From: Nannochloris sp. 'desiccata'
Taxonomy: Eukaryota; Chlorophyta; Trebouxiophyceae; Chlorellales; Chlorellaceae
Direction: 5' to 3'
Length of the DNA: 64,000 bases
Assembly (NCBI GenBank): GCA_019044685.2
Contig: JAGTXX020000008.1
Span: forward strand, 124,001 to 188,000
Numbering within the stretch: the first letter of the stretch is position 1; each line of letters begins with the position of its first letter. Below are positions 31,668-41,834 of this stretch, one piece after another. The position numbers were made by a program, and so were the translations under genes. A model generated the notes under the pieces. It made no database searches. It was not told the DNA's origin and saw only the letters and a program-made list of their open reading frames with translations.

Positions 31668-32270
31668 TATTTCGTCCAGAGTATAACTCGCGACGTCAAA
31701 GCATTTTTGCTTAGAATGGAACAAGAGTATTTGCAAATCGATGTCAAGACGTGGCTCAACACCCAACTCTCCACTGTGACTATGCAAAGAGACAATGTCC
31801 ATTCGTTTGCTACCAAACTGAAGGATCTGAACTCCATGTTGCTGGCATATGACGGTGCTGTGGAACTCAAGGTACTGCATAAGTTTTTCTACTCTGGTTT
31901 ACCTCAACACCTCCGTACTGAATACACCAGTCTGGCAGATAGGTTTAGGGTTGAGAGGCAGATTGACATCGACACATTGCCACTCTCAGGATACCTTCCT
32001 TCCTTACTCCAAGCCAAAGAGGAGGAGGTAAAGACGCAGGCAAGGAATGATGCACAGCGCCACCAGGCAGCCCTCAATGCTATAAATGTTGGTTTGAATG
32101 CTATGTCTACTCACCAGCGTGGTCGTTCTTTGAAAGATAAGAATATGGCTAAGTTCAACCTCAGTTCAGCAGAGCATGATAGGCGTCAACGAGCAAGCTT
32201 GTGCTACAAGTGTGGTAATCCAGGTCACCGAGCGCCGAGCTGTAGTTCCCCAAATGGCAACTCCCAGTAG
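31668..32270 (+). pseudogene. Gag of element E (N-terminus out of frame)
   Basis: The open frame begins at 31668 after a stop and has no good ATG before MEQEYLQID (31716). It shows a capsid-like region (VKTWLNTQLSTVTMQR, KFFYSGLPQHLRTEYTSL) and a CCHC knuckle (CYKCGNPGHRAPSC near 32210). The residues expected upstream (near FETF.DVSLTDISS) are in another frame, so an indel near 31660 probably breaks this copy. The gag stop is at 32268-32270. Confidence 0.72.
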
Positions 32271-33502
32271 TTCCTTTGGGAGGTATTGGGAAAAAGAAAG
32301 TTAAATTTAGAGATAAGCCCAGCAGTGAGGCTGGTGGCAGTACAGATGGTACTGTCCAGGGCAGTACAAGCGGTACTGTGCCTGTTAAGTCAGTGGATGA
32401 TCAACAACGACGTAGCGCTGGTAGCCGTACGAGCTGTACTGGCCAGGCAGCCCAACAGGGTAGACGTCAGAAGAAAAAGAAAACTGCAGAAGATAAAGAT
32501 TATGAATTAATATGTGCAGCTGTTAAGAGCAGCATTCGAGAATGGATGGAGCAACCTTTGTATCTGACCTTAGCGAATATTGCTGCTGAAGCTACTGCAA
32601 AACAACAAGAATGTGCCTTAGCAATTTTTAAAGGCAAGTTTGGTGCCATTGAGGTCGAGTACTTCTTTGACCCAGGCGCTCAAGGCAGTTTTGTTTCAGA
32701 GTCACTGGTCCGTGCACATGGCATTCAAGTTAAGGATGGTGATCCTGTGCTAGTGACTGGTTTTGAAGGCACACAGCACTGGTGTAGACGTGCTGTGCGC
32801 AACATTTCTGTGAAAATAGGAGAGTATTCTGGTTCCCACACGTTTGTTGTCGCCCCACTAGCTGGTTTTCAAGTCATTCTTGGCATGGATTGGTGTAGAA
32901 GGCACTTCGAATTTGTGACTTTCCACAATGCAACACAACAACTGGAACTGGTTCTCTGGAGTGGAATCTCTGCTTTCTTGCATCCTATACATTCCCCTGC
33001 ACAGCATTTTAAAGCTTTGACAGCTATGCAAGTACAGCGAATGCACCAGGCTGATGAGATTGATCAGATCGTACAAGTTGCAGTGCGTTGGATTTCACCA
33101 GACTCCAAGACTCCAGGAGTTGTAGCTGCTGCTATCGTTACTGATTTTCTGGATGGGCAAGAGGGTGCTGAGAAAGATGCTGCGATGGAGGAGTTGGCTA
33201 AGCAGCTGGAACAGCTGCAGAAGAAATTTGCTGACTCTGTACTATCCGGTGTACTTGATGCACTGCCTCCAGATCGAGATAAAGATGGTGGTAATTTTGG
33301 TATTAATTTGAAACCTGGTGAAGGTCCCTCAAATCAACCCCCTCGGCGGCTTGGTATCCATCTGCAACCTGAGATGGAGCGCCAGCTGGCTGAGTTGCTG
33401 GCACGTAATTTTATACGTGAAAGCACTTCTGAATTCGGTGCTCCGGTACTGTTTGTGAAGAAGAAAGGAGGTACCTGGCGTGTGTTGATTATAGGTCTCT
33501 GA
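32246..33502 (+). pseudogene. Pol of E, proximal part (protease, start of RT)
   Basis: Basic N-terminus (GKKKVKF), Ser/Gly-rich linker, retropepsin-like region (YFFDPGAQGSFVSESLV near 32665, with D-P-G at the catalytic triplet), and the first RT segment (EFGAPVLFVKKKGGTWR). It ends at 33502 because four bases are missing next to TGGCG near 33480; the relatives read WRLCVDYR. The D-P-G triplet may itself be a damaging change, since D-[ST]-G is the rule. Confidence 0.85.
32249..32255 (+). promoter_or_regulatory. Candidate -1 ribosomal frameshift site (CCCAAAT)
   Basis: In the 25-nt overlap of gag and pol frames, the sequence C CCA AAT sits in the gag frame exactly as X XXY YYZ requires. A -1 slip reads CCC AAA TGG and continues into the open pol frame (open from 32246). 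I did not verify a downstream pseudoknot. Confidence 0.5.
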
Positions 33503-36267
33503 ATGACAAGACTATAAAAGACAAGTACCCGCTGCCTCACATTGACGCTTTATTGGATACGCTGCATGGTGCAAAGGTATTTACTAGCTTGGATGCGGTA
33601 TCTGGATACCATCAGTGTCGTGTACGAGCTGAAGATATACATAAGACTGCCTTTCGTACTCAATACGGACACTTTGAATATCTAGTTTTACCTTTTGGCT
33701 TGACTAATGCTCCCGCTCACTTCCAGCGCTATATGAATGGTATGTTCAGAAGAGCTGGTCTGCTTGGTGTCACTGTGTTGGTGTATCTTGATGATATCTT
33801 AGTCTTCAGTAGAGACCCAGGCAAGCATGCAGAGCATGTTGAAGCAGTATTACAGGTCTTGAAGGACAATGGTATTGTTTTAAATCCAGAAAAGTGTCAT
33901 TTTGGTGTACTCGAAGTAGAGTTTTTAGGTCATATAGCTTCTGGTGAAGGCATCAAGCCTGACCCTAGGAAGGTTGCTGCTATTAAAGAATGGAAAGCTC
34001 CTACTAATGTGACTGAAGTGAAGTCTTTCGTTGGTGCAGTCAATTTCCACAGGAGACACATTGAACACTGTGCTAGCATTGCAGCCCCATTGAATAAGCT
34101 TATGCGGAAAGATACTCCTTTTGAGTGGAGAAGAGAGCAACAAGAGGCTTTTGATGCACTTAAAAATGCACTGATCAGCGCTCCTGTGCTACGCTCGCCC
34201 GTATTTGGTGGTCATTTCTACTTGTACACTGATGCTAGTGGTACAGGCATGGGTGGTGCTTTGTATCAAGAGTTTGAAGATGGGAATCATCCGATAGCTT
34301 ATTGGAGTAGATGCTATGCTCCTGCTGAAAAGAATTATATGGTCACTGATCAAGAAATGTGTGCAGCCATTTTTGCTGTCAAAGCTTTTGAACATTACTT
34401 GAAAAATGCTACTGTCACTGTGCTTACTGATCACTCAGCTCTTACTACTTTCCTTACCAAGAAAGATATTAAAGAGACTAGTCGTCATTTGCGTTGGGCA
34501 GAGTATTTGGCTGAGTTTGACATAAAATTCAAGCATGTTCCTGGCAAAAGCAATGTGGTTGCTGATGCTTTGAGCAGGAAAGAGTGGAAAGGCATGGAAG
34601 TTAAAGTAATGGTGCTGGTAATTGATACTGCTACTCCTTCTACTGCTGGTGCCACTGCGGAAAATACTAATAATACTGATTTTAGAGCAGTATTAGAAGC
34701 AGCTTGTGCTTCTGATACAGCCTTGCAGGCAAAGATTGCGGCTTGTGCTGCTGGCGAGCTGCCTAAATCAAAGAAAAAGAAAAAATTATATCAAGTGCAT
34801 GGTTCGTTATTATACAAGAAATGTGGTTCTATCTTTTGCTTGGAGGTTCCTACCTCTATGGTGCCTGCTGTGTTGCGTGAAATGCATGATTCTCCATCTG
34901 CTGGACACATGGGAGTAGAGCGCACTGAAGTGAATATCAGGCGACACTACTACTGGGAAACTTTGACTGCTGATGTGGCACAGCATGTGGCTTCTTGTCC
35001 GCATTGCCAGCGCATTAAACCAGTTAACCAAACTACTTTTGGTACTATGAAGCCCCTTCCCATCCCTACCAGACCTTGGCAAGTTGTCAATATGGATTTC
35101 TTTGGCCCTTTCACACCGCAGTCTCGTAATGGTTTTAATTACGCTATGAGCGTAACCGACAGGTTTACGAAGATGGTGCACATCATGCCCTGCATGAAGC
35201 AATGCAATGCTGTGGAGTCTGCGGAGTTGTTTATTAGTAATATCTTTCGTTTTCATGGGATGCCTGAAGGCATTGTATCTGATAGAGATCCTCGCTTCAC
35301 TTCTGAATTTTGGAAAGAACTAATGAAAACACTGGACACCTCGCTGCTGATGTCTACTGCTATGCATCCTCAAACTGATGGCTTAGCAGAGAGGCAGCAC
35401 CGCACCATTGAAGAAACGTTGAGTAATTGGACTGCTGAGAACCCTAGTAGCTGGGTTAAGTTCCTGCCCTTAGTCGAATTTGCTATGAATAATGCTAAAC
35501 AAGGAGCTTCACAGCATTCACCTTTCTTTCTCAACTTTGGGCAACATCCTCGCACTCCTGCAGCACTGGTCGCTGAAGCTCTTATGCCTGCTACTCTATC
35601 GCCAGTCACTGATGATTATCTTCAACAGATGAAGACAGCCTGGAAGTGTGCACACAAATGCATAGAGTCAGCTCAAAATAAGATGAAGGAGAGAGCGGAC
35701 CGCCACCGCCAGCCTAGCCCTTTTAAAGTTGGTGATCCTGTCCTGGTATCTACTTACGTATTGCCTATACCTGGTGTTACTGATAAGAAGCTGCAACATC
35801 GCTATAACGGTCCTTGGGAAGTGAAAGCTTTGCGTGGAGAGAATGCAGTAGCGCTGGAGTTGAAACCTGGAAAACCCTGGAAAACTTTCAATGTGTCTCG
35901 TCTCAAGTATTATAATGATCCTGGGCCTGAGCGTGATTATGCTAGACCTGGACCTGACTTAATAAATGATGAAGAGTTCTGGCCCATTGTGAGCTTTGCT
36001 AGGAACAGATGGAAGCGCTGCAAGCAGGCTGAGGGTGGTTACAAAGAACAGTTTTTCGTACGCTGGAAAGATTACCCAGATTCTGATAACACTTGGCTTG
36101 ATGTAGGTCCTTTGGAAGCTGGAATGGAAGCTGCTGGATTTGCAGAATTGCTGGCAACTCTTTCTACTCGCGTTCCTATGCCTACACCTGCACCACAGCA
36201 GTTTACAATTAAAAAGAAATCTGCTGCTGCTGCAGGGCCAGCCAGAGTCACAAGAAGTAAAAAATAA
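33481..36267 (+). CDS. Pol of E, distal part (RT-RNase H-integrase-chromodomain)
   Basis: Resumes with CVDYRSLNDKTIKDK and runs without stops: YLDDILVF (about 33785), RNase H (YTDASGTGMGG, ADALSRKEW), integrase finger (HMGVERTEVN to CPHCQ), integrase core (MDFFGPF, SDRDPRF, GLAERQ) and chromodomain (FARNRWKRC, YKEQFFVRWKDYP, NTWLDV). A basic tail ends VTRSKK. It is related to family C throughout. Alone it lacks a start and must have been part of one pol before the 4-nt deletion. Confidence 0.9.
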   Translation, partial: CVDYRSLNDKTIKDKYPLPHIDALLDTLHGAKVFTSLDAVSGYHQCRVRAEDIHKTAFRTQYGHFEYLVLPFGLTNAPAHFQRYMNGMFRRAGLLGVTVLVYLDDILVFSRDPGKHAEHVEAVLQVLKDNGIVLNPEKCHFGVLEVEFLGHIASGEGIKPDPRKVAAIKEWKAPTNVTEVKSFVGAVNFHRRHIEHCASIAAPLNKLMRKDTPFEWRREQQEAFDALKNALISAPVLRSPVFGGHFYLYTDASGTGMGGALYQEFEDGNHPIAYWSRCYAPAEKNYMVTDQEMCAAIFAVKAFEHYLKNATVTVLTDHSALTTFLTKKDIKETSRHLRWAEYLAEFDIKFKHVPGKSNVVADALSRKEWKGMEVKVMVLVIDTATPSTAGATAENTNNTDFRAVLEAACASDTALQAKIAACAAGELPKSKKKKKLYQVHGSLLYKKCGSIFCLEVPTSMVPAVLREMHDSPSAGHMGVERTEVNIRRHYYWETLTADVAQHVASCPHCQRIKPVNQTTFGTMKPLPIPTRPWQVVNMDFFGPFTPQSRNGFNYAMSVTDRFTKMVHIMPCMKQCNAVESAELFISNIFRFHGMPEGIVSDRDPRFTSEFWKELMKTLDTSLLMSTAMHPQTDGLAERQHRTIEETLSNWTAENPSSWVKFLPLVEFAMNNAKQGASQHSPFFLNFGQHPRTPAALVAEALMPATLSPVTDDYLQQMKTAWKCAHKCIESAQNKMKERADRHRQPSPFKVGDPVLVSTYVLPIPGVTDKKLQHRYNGPWEVKALRGENAVALELKPGKPWKTFNVSRLKYYNDPGPERDYARPGPDLINDEEFWPIVSFARNRWKRCKQAEGGYKEQFFVRWKDYPDSDNTWLDVGPLEAGMEAAGFAELLATLSTRVPMPTPAPQQFTIKKKSAAAAGPARVTRSKK

Positions 36268-36454
36268 GAAGAACACTTAAGTCGATTAAATATTATTAAT
36301 TCCATTTTCATATTTTATTCTATTTGCTTGATCTGCTACAGTACTTGTTGTTGATACTCAGATATTGAGATCTGGTACACGAAAGCTCGTACTGTGCTGC
36401 ACCCTTCGAATCTGAGCAGCTTGTGTGTGCTTTCGGAATAAAGGGGAGGAGAAT

Positions 36455-36595
36455 TGTTACGCTCTAAAACGTACCTTTCTTCCTAGTAGCTGTTCGGAAG
36501 CTACTGCTGCCAGATAATGCTTATAGCTTGCATTCTATAGATCTTAAAGAACAACTAATTGTAAATATATAATACTAACACTAGACAGCGTTATA
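36455..36595 (+). repeat. 3' LTR of E (141 bp)
   Basis: Preceded by the polypurine tract taaaggggaggagaat; identical to the 5' LTR. The ATGGG duplication follows at 36596-36600. Confidence 0.95.
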
Positions 36596-37541
36596 ATGGG
36601 GCCCGGTGTACAGGCGTAGCGCCCTTCTGCAGTTTAATTTCGTGAACAATAGCTCGATCAGGTGGCAATCCAGGAGGATTAGGGGGAAATACAGTATCAT
36701 AGTCTTTAAGGAGTTGAGGTACCCTCTCTGATGAAGTACCAGCTCCTAAGACAGCAGCAGAGACAGCAGCAGCAATAGAAGCACCAGCAGGCGCACTTTT
36801 CTCACTTTCCAGCTCCACCATGAACAGCTCTTCTACATGCTCACCAGCAACCATATAACATGTATCCCACACAGAATCATCTTGTCGTAACAGCTTTTTG
36901 AAACTCTTCTTACTCAGCAACCAATCAGGGCGTCGTACAGCTCTTCTTTCTTTAGCAGCGCTGGTGACAGATTTGACCTTTTTGACTCGGCCATTTTGCA
37001 GCACAGTAAGGTCACCAGTATTCCAATCAGGTATAACAGCATATCGTTGCAGCCAAGGTAATCCAAGGATAACATTATACTGCGGCATAGGTATGACACG
37101 CAGGTTCAGCACTTCAGTAACACAGCCCAGCTTCAGCTTCGCATTTTTCAGCACTCGCTCGCAAGCGACACGTCGACCATCAACCACTTTGACATTGAGG
37201 GACGCAGCAGCAACAGTTTTCAGCTTATTTTTCGTCACAAACGACTCAGAGACAGCATCTAGACTTGATCCACAGTCTACCAGCACTCGAACTTTCTTGT
37301 TTACGAGCTCAGCATCATAAATAGTAGTCAGCGGTGAGGCATCTTTGACCTCGTTTTCAGCAAAGTATAGCTCAGGTGTCCAGCCAACTCCAGTCTCGGT
37401 TGGAAGACTAAAACTAGAGAGAGTATTCATTTCCAGCATATTTATTTCCAGCCCAGCATTTTTGTCGGCTTGTAAAGGCCAACTAAAGGAAACGGGACAG
37501 CACCTACTGGGAGTGCGGCCCAGCTTCTCGGCAGCTCTCAG
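36596..37541 (-). CDS. Pol N-terminus with protease, B1 (continues at 31159)
   Basis: Reads from the gag/pol junction through LRAAEKLGRTPSRCC, the protease (VLVDCGSSLDAVSE, near 37275) and a second conserved segment (VILGLPWLQ), to VHKAP-type sequence HRAP at the E insertion point. The catalytic triplet is D-C-G. There is no ATG at the junction: the frame opens at CTG that overlaps the gag stop as CTGA (37538-37541). The first ATG is at 37439, after residues conserved with family A, so translation probably starts earlier by reinitiation at CTG or by frameshifting. Confidence 0.85.
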
Positions 37542-38518
37542 TTGCCGCCTGCCCCGTCCTTACTCTTGGAGGGGCAGTTGCTCGACATATGGCCAGGACC
37601 ACGGCAGACAAAGCATAATTTTTGATGTAACAGGAACTCCTTCAACTTCTCATGCAAAGGAGCTTTGAGAGGGGCGACGCTCTCCGGCTTGTAAGGACCA
37701 TCCTTCAGATTGACAGGCTCCAGCTTCCTCAGCATACTTTCAAAGTGAACATCTCTATGACCTTTATTACCACCACGTGAGCCATAAGAAGCATCTTCTT
37801 TACCAGCAGGGCGTCCATTAGCAGGCTTACGTTGCTGCTTTTGCTGACGGGAATTTCCACCCAGCGGCATCACATGCTTCACCAGCTTAGGCAGCTCCAT
37901 AGACTCAAATTCCTGAGCATACATTGACTGGAACAATGAAGATACGTCGTAATCCAATGCAGCTACAAAGAAAAGGTTGCGCAGGCTCTTGTCCAGGGGT
38001 GTAGGTAAATCAGCGAGAATCTTCTTAAATTCAGCGACTCCATTAGCAAGACAATCCTTGTGTAAACGTAGTTTCTTCAGCTTAATCACAGCAGCCAAGC
38101 GCGGATTCTCTGGATCTCGGAATTGGTCAAACCAAGGCTTCATACTAGCCCAAGAAACCTTCAACTCAGGGTTTTGTTCCACAGAAACATTCCATCGCTT
38201 GGTGATGGTACTGCCCAGCGCCATTTGAACACAACGGCTTTGCAACCGTGCAGGGGTGTCAGGGACAATATCGTTGAAAACAGCATCAACATGATCGATA
38301 AACGCATCAGTCTTATCAACCTCGCCATCGAATTGTCCATCCTTAGCGATCAGCTTCGTCACAGCTTTCACCAACTGCAGGTCCTTCAGAGACTTCGAAG
38401 CTTCTGGAGCTCCCTGGCTTCCAAGCTCCAAATCTTCTTCTTCATCGCTCATAAAGTGTTGCTCTTCGTTTTCTTGGCTCATGATTGATGTTTCAGCACC
38501 ACTACGGGTTGTTACCAT
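37538..38518 (-). CDS. Gag polyprotein, family B1
   Basis: A 326-codon Gag. Acidic N-terminus (SDEEEDLELG), capsid-like middle (WASMKPWFDQFRDPENPRLA), and one CCHC knuckle at the C-terminus (CFVCRGPGHMSSNC, C-x2-C-x4-H-x4-C). It is nearly identical to the B2 Gag. The family A Gag is a distant relative with the same capsid motif (DPEDPRC) and knuckle position. Confidence 0.9.
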   Translation of the reverse strand: MVTTRSGAETSIMSQENEEQHFMSDEEEDLELGSQGAPEASKSLKDLQLVKAVTKLIAKDGQFDGEVDKTDAFIDHVDAVFNDIVPDTPARLQSRCVQMALGSTITKRWNVSVEQNPELKVSWASMKPWFDQFRDPENPRLAAVIKLKKLRLHKDCLANGVAEFKKILADLPTPLDKSLRNLFFVAALDYDVSSLFQSMYAQEFESMELPKLVKHVMPLGGNSRQQKQQRKPANGRPAGKEDASYGSRGGNKGHRDVHFESMLRKLEPVNLKDGPYKPESVAPLKAPLHEKLKEFLLHQKLCFVCRGPGHMSSNCPSKSKDGAGGN

Positions 38519-38611
38519 GCAAAGATAGGGGCTACTAGGTCAGTTCAGAATTTGGGGATGTCTCGATTATAATGAGGTAATCTTTTCCCAAACTTCCCAA
38601 GCTGAGACCAG

Positions 38612-38778
38612 TGTAAGATATTGACCTCTGTCGGTGGCTATAATCAGCAGTTCAGCTTACAGCAGTTACAGCAAACAATAAAAGACCCTCATTAAGATAA
38701 CAATCAGCATTCTAGAAGCATCAGATAAAAATAATAAGATCAGCTTAAAGAAAGTAGGAAAGGAGGCTCTATGTTACA
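38612..38778 (-). repeat. 5' LTR of B1 (167 bp)
   Basis: Minus-sense LTR starting TGTAACATAGAGCC at 38778 and ending ATATCTTACA at 38612. It provides the new stop codon for the upstream host gene (ACT GTA ACA TAG). Confidence 0.93.
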
Positions 38779-40008
38779 GTTGTGGTTCTTGGTCTCTTAC
38801 TTTCCCGGCTTACTACCTCATGTATCACGTCCCCGGGGGTAGTCTCCTTTCCTACTTTATCCTTTATGGCATCAACCACTTCTTTGGTTACCTCGACTCC
38901 CTCCTGCTTGGCCAGTTGTCCAAGCATCGCAATGGCGTACGGCCAATTCGACTGCATCTTACCATCCTCTTCCCCGACAGCAACAGCAAACAGTTTCTTA
39001 TATACCAGAATAAGCCTGCCCCTCTGCTTCCCCGAGATTACAGCGCACCTGTTGTCTAACCCACTTAAAGCTGACAGCGTCGCCTGGTTGCTCTTCATCG
39101 AGTTTCCATTTGCTATCGAATTCGAAGTCTACAACAAATCCCAGATTAGCTACCTCCCATACGTCCTGCATTCATAAAAAAAAAAGGAAAGCTTAATTCC
39201 ACACAACAACAAAATCCGAAAATCGGCGGTGCACTTCTGCCCCGCAGTAGTTGTGATTGTGGACTAGTACCGTGACCCACCTCGTGCACAAGTGCACCAC
39301 CTACCTTTCCTTCTATTTTTTCTACTTTCATCGCTTCCTCTTCCTCATCCTCAGATTCAACATTGGAAAATCTCTGGTTGACGATAATATGTTAATGGTC
39401 TTGACTCGCTGGATTTGGCCTGGGGAAAGTAGACTTGTCAAAGAAAACAATTTTGGCACCGGCCGCGGCAACCAGAAAACTGCTGGACCAGATGCTGTTC
39501 CTACTGGCAACCTCCTGCACCTCCTCCAGCTCCCATAAGTTGGTATTGTGTAGTGTAATAGTATCGCAGCGACCAGTAGAAACAAGAATCGCTGGATTTG
39601 GCCTGGGGAAAGTAGACTTGTCAAAGAAAACACATTGGGAAGGGGGGACCGGGAAAACACAAAACTGCTGGACCAGATGCTGTTCCTACTGGCAACCTCC
39701 TGCACCTCCTCCAGCTCCCATAAGTTGTCATAGCGTCTTGTAATAATATCGCTTTTGAACCGTATCTTGGTTTGCTGCTTTTTAGTGGCTGGAGGCACAC
39801 GGCCAATGTTTGGGCGGAGGAGGTAGAAGGCACCGGCGGAAGCACCGCCATGGAAACGTTGGGGATAACCGGTAATATGGAAGTCACTGCCTATGGTGAC
39901 TGCAACACAGAGCACTGCCAAAGGTAACAATAGGGCAAGGCATGCAGCCTCCTTTCGAAGAAGACGTTTACACGATGCTTGATCAATGCGATTCTTATCG
40001 CATTTCAA
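38769..40008 (-). CDS. Unidentified host gene, 3' end altered by B1 insertion
   Basis: I do not recognise the family. Three C-terminal exons are well supported by phase and splice sites: 39305-39373 (RFSNVESEDEEEEAMKVEK), 39049-39165 (DVWEVANLGFVVDFEFDSKW) and 38951 down to the stop (SNWPYAIAMLGQLAKQEG, ending KRPRTTT). Introns are 39166-39304 (GTAGGT...GCAG) and 38952-39048 (GTGCGC...TGCAG). Farther upstream the model is unclear: a 183-bp tandem duplication and a candidate first exon at 40008 (MKCDKNRIDQASCK, then a hydrophobic LALLLPLAVLCVAVTI) are in the same orientation. B1 sits two bases before the original stop; the LTR now adds Val-Thr-stop. It is transcribed divergently from the 40257 gene, with 248 bp between. 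Confidence 0.5.
39407..39760. repeat. 183-bp tandem duplication in the unidentified gene
   Basis: 39407-39589 and 39590-39760 share long identical blocks: cgctggatttggcctgggg, gtagacttgtcaaagaaaac, and ctgctggaccagatgctg through agctcccataagtt. On the minus strand the conserved block reads NLWELEEVQEVASRNSIWSS in one frame, which could be a duplicated exon. The parts between the blocks differ. Confidence 0.75.
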
Positions 40009-40256
40009 AGTTAGTGTACCAGTCAGATATTAGTTTCGCGTAGGATTTAATGATGATAATAAATATCTTATAGACTATTGAAGCGCAGAGTAAAACGGGG
40101 CATTTAAGCATAGATACTAAAATAATGGTGGAAAGTAACAAGTCGAGTTAACAAATCGCCAGGCGAAATCCTTAAATGCAACCCTGCCTTTGGATTCCAT
40201 ACGAAATCTAACGGACCTTTTTAGTATAATAAAATAAAGGCAGGGCGTAGTTTATA

Positions 40257-41503
40257 ATGTTAAAATGGAAACCGCAAAACAGACTGGTCAGATTGGGAAT
40301 CCTATCTTGTTTGATCGTTTGCAGTGTGTTTGCATTGTTTATGCCTAGATCTTGTGGTGAACCACTTTGGAAAACGAATATTTCCAATGATGGCCATCTT
40401 TCTCGTGCTAAAACAAGCACTCTGGTCGTGTATGTATTCAGCCCAACAGATGCGGAATATGGCAATAATCTTGCCTTCTTCGTGCAAAACGCAGTGAAGG
40501 TGGGCTTAACTCTATCTCATTATTGACCTTCATCATACGCATTTTAAGTATATTTTAAATGTTATGGGTGTATAATGCTTCATATTGACCCAACAGATAA
40601 TATGTATAAACCTGGAATAATAATTAGTTAAGCCATCAATGCGGTTCTTACTCTATCATTTATTTGCAGGAGAACGACAACTGTGTGTATTACATTATTA
40701 TCCAAACAACTAACGACGGGTACAGCTATTCTTCTGAAGGTTTTGCTATTTTAGGCGAAGTTGAACTGCTCCAAAATGTGCATGTAATTAGGAAAAGAAA
40801 TAGCTGCTACGATATAGGCACTGTGGGGTGGTTACTCAGACAAATAGATCTATTGCCGTACCAATATTACTTCTGGATAAATTCTAGTGTTAGAGGGCCC
40901 TTCTTGCCTGTGTACGCGACTATGCATTGGACAGATCCGTTTGTTTCTAAAATTAATGAAAATGTGAAGTTGGTTGGTTGCACCATTAACTGCCAGATCC
41001 AGCCACACGTACAATCATATGTGGTGGCAACAGATAAAATAGGAATAGATATCCTGATGCAGTCCGAAAGGGTATTTAAATGCTATGACGAACTTCAAGG
41101 AGTCATCGACAACTCGGAGATAGGGGCCAGCGCAGAAATATTGAAGGCTGGATACAACATCGACAGTCTTATGGTTCGGTATCAGGTGAGACATTAACCA
41201 GCTTTTCGACGTTAAATTTAATCCTAAATTAGAAAGATGTTTATTCTATAGCCATAAATGCATTTATGACCTAACTACACCCATTTGCAGGGTGTCGATT
41301 GGCACTCACAACTGGCACAGAATTGTAATCAGAAGTACAACCCTTTGGAAGAATTTCAAAATGACGGTACTCCTATGCATATTTTTGAAGTATTGTTCGT
41401 CAAAGTTAAGGAAGCTATGGATGGAGATAAGGTAAAGTACCTCTATGCAGCAGCGGCAAAAAAGTACTCTACATGGATCGTGAACCCAGGTTCAAGGCTA
41501 TAA
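40257..41503 (+). CDS. Putative Golgi glycosyltransferase-like protein, type II membrane
   Basis: Three exons (40257-40499, 40670-41185, 41291-41503), all phase 0, give 323 residues. The N-terminus is a short basic tail followed by one hydrophobic segment (LGILSCLIVCSVFALFM, about residues 13-29), as in Golgi enzymes. The body has NNLAFFVQNAV, RKRNSCYDIGTVGWLL and YYFWINSSVRGPFLP. The pattern of an Asn/Asp-rich turn followed by NSSVRGPF is familiar from uncharacterised algal and protist glycosyltransferase-like proteins and vaguely recalls rhamnan-synthesis (RgpF-like) enzymes. Donor, acceptor and linkage are unknown. Introns are GTGGGC...TTTGCAG and GTGAGA...TTTGCAG. Confidence 0.72.
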
Positions 41504-41725
41504 GACTGAATGCGATACATTTCCGTCTGATCACCTTTTCCAAAAGTTGCCTTTTACCTCCTTGGAACTCCAGAGTCATGCACTTTACAAATTATTACTT
41601 TTTTGTTTTTTCCTCCTTTCGAGATTTTCAATATTTGATATGGTTTAGCAGCTGTGCCTTTGGTTTCCCAGATATGTCCTTGTATGCAACAGTTCTTTCT
41701 TTGACTGTCGGCATGTCTCTGTCCA
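41504..41725. other. 3' flank of the 40257 gene
   Basis: AT-rich sequence up to the tetranucleotide repeat. No second gene was recognised. Confidence 0.4.

Positions 41726-41834
<109 letters not shown>

Larger units (their letters stand above)
31160..36595 (+). mobile_element. Ty3/gypsy family E, complete, nested in B1
   Basis: A 5436-bp element with identical 141-bp LTRs (31160-31300 and 36455-36595) and a 5-bp target duplication ATGGG (31155-31159, 36596-36600). The uninterrupted B sequence is seen in B2 near 43480 (ctgtatggggcccgg). The PBS TGGTTTCAGCTT begins at 31303. The leader (31310-31620) has hairpins such as ctgtggcc/ggccacag. It contains gag, then pol in a -1 frame, but pol has a 4-nt deletion and the Gag N-terminus is out of frame. 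Confidence 0.95.
28214..38778 (-). mobile_element. Ty3/gypsy family B, complete but split by element E (copy B1)
   Basis: Minus-strand element with 167-bp LTRs at 28214-28380 and 38612-38778, which differ at one base (gcgc/gctc), and a 5-bp target duplication GTTGT at 28209-28213 and 38779-38783. The PBS starts TGGTCTCAGCTTGGG next to the right LTR. The coding region is gag, then pol, and pol is interrupted at 31159/36596 by element E. Without E the element would be about 5.1 kb. Confidence 0.94.
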
